A stretch of 7,408 bases of DNA from a bacterium (GTDB lineage: Bacteria; Auribacterota; UBA3054; B51-G9): positions 1-7,408 of the forward strand of contig JAOZSF010000085.1 in assembly GCA_029939815.1 (NCBI GenBank), read 5' to 3'. The position numbers and the translations under genes were made by a program. Positions 6,871-7,408 of the stretch are shown piece by piece; position 1 is the first letter of the stretch; the number at the start of each line of letters is the position of its first letter. Under the pieces are notes generated by a model, which did not search any database, was not told the DNA's origin, and saw only the letters and a list, made by a program, of their open reading frames with translations.

Positions 6871-7408
6871 AATTTTTTTAGATATGGTTTCATAGCGTCA
6901 ACCCAATTTTCCGCCATTTTTTTCTGCCCATTCGGATTTGGGTGAGCCCAGTCAAAAGTATCCGCGTTTTCCATTTTAGGATTTTCTATCCATCCTTTAT
7001 AATGATGAACAGTTATAACCGGAGAATTTGATGTAGAGACTTTTTCCGCCATTTTTTCTACAAGTTTTCTTATTTTTTTCGAGTTATTATCATCATTAAA
7101 ATTCAGATGCCCGATTAGAACAACAACATCAGGATTGAGTTTTCTAAGTTTTTCGATTATAGATTTTAAAGGTTCTGTTATCGATTTATTATAGTCTTCA
7201 GCAGCCCGATCGTTTGTTCCAAGATGAATTAAAGCGATGTCAGGCGCAGCTTCCCATTTTAATATCCATTCATCTAATTTCTCATTTATCGCCTGTGTTT
7301 TCCATCCATAATGCCCTTCGTGATGAAGGTCAATTTCTTTACCTTTATATTTCGGCCATTTTGAACCTTCCTGCAATCCGTTTGTCAACGAACCTACAAA
7401 TTTAAAAT
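6867..7408 (-). CDS. SGNH/GDSL hydrolase, CE3-like carbohydrate esterase; 5' end outside the window
   Basis: Serine esterase of the SGNH superfamily, most like carbohydrate esterase family 3 (acetylxylan-esterase type), likely removing acyl groups from a polysaccharide or oligosaccharide. The frame stays open to the right edge and the first codons read FKFVGSLTNG, matching the strand that in CE3-like proteins comes about 40 residues after the catalytic GDS block. The true start and nucleophile serine are therefore outside the window, and the in-frame TTG at 7388 is not the start. Visible blocks: HHEGHYGW (oxyanion-hole glycine, block II); IALIHLGTND with the block III asparagine at codon 7212-7214; a conserved-type GHLNFND segment; and DWAHPN with catalytic D (6951-6953) and H (6942-6944) of the DxxH motif. 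About 180 residues are visible; the full domain is usually 200-230. Whether it is secreted cannot be seen. Its stop overlaps the start of the glycosidase, so the pair probably acts on the same decorated glycan. The acyl group and sugar are unknown. Confidence 0.9.
   Translation of the reverse strand, partial: FKFVGSLTNGLQEGSKWPKYKGKEIDLHHEGHYGWKTQAINEKLDEWILKWEAAPDIALIHLGTNDRAAEDYNKSITEPLKSIIEKLRKLNPDVVVLIGHLNFNDDNNSKKIRKLVEKMAEKVSTSNSPVITVHHYKGWIENPKMENADTFDWAHPNPNGQKKMAENWVDAMKPYLKKL

Overview
The window is a carbohydrate-degradation locus on the minus strand. Three genes fill almost all of it and read from the right edge to the left: an SGNH/GDSL esterase (5' end outside the window), a very large secreted GH2-like glycoside hydrolase of 1529 residues, and a cytoplasmic-type GH94 disaccharide/oligosaccharide phosphorylase (3' end outside the window). 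The only real intergenic gap is 132 bases (2149-2280). I see no RNA gene, mobile element, CRISPR array or plus-strand gene.

Layout: 6867-7408 encodes the esterase, whose true start lies to the right of the window. Its stop codon overlaps the start of the glycosidase by 4 bases (ATGA), so the two are almost certainly co-transcribed and probably translationally coupled. 2281-6870 encodes the glycosidase: signal peptide, CBM35/CBM6-like module, GH2 sandwich and barrel core with both catalytic glutamates, then about 600 residues of C-terminal accessory domains. I read those as two copies of a glutamine-amidotransferase-like (ThuA/GATase-like) domain, the second split by an inserted discoidin-like beta-sandwich. 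1-2148 encodes 716 residues of the GH94 phosphorylase, open across the whole stretch and running off the left edge.

How they may work together (inference): the esterase removes acyl groups from a substituted glycan, the secreted glycosidase cleaves the exposed glycosidic linkages outside the cell or in the periplasm, and the phosphorylase splits an imported beta-linked disaccharide or oligosaccharide with phosphate, saving one ATP per sugar 1-phosphate. No transporter or regulator is visible in the window. The sugar specificity cannot be read from the sequence.

Organism: an AT-rich bacterium whose two visible start codons lack Shine-Dalgarno motifs and are preceded by A/T-rich leaders. Giant multi-domain secreted GH2 proteins next to SGNH esterases are common in Bacteroidota and in the PVC group (Lentisphaerota, Kiritimatiellota, Planctomycetota). 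I cannot choose between these groups.
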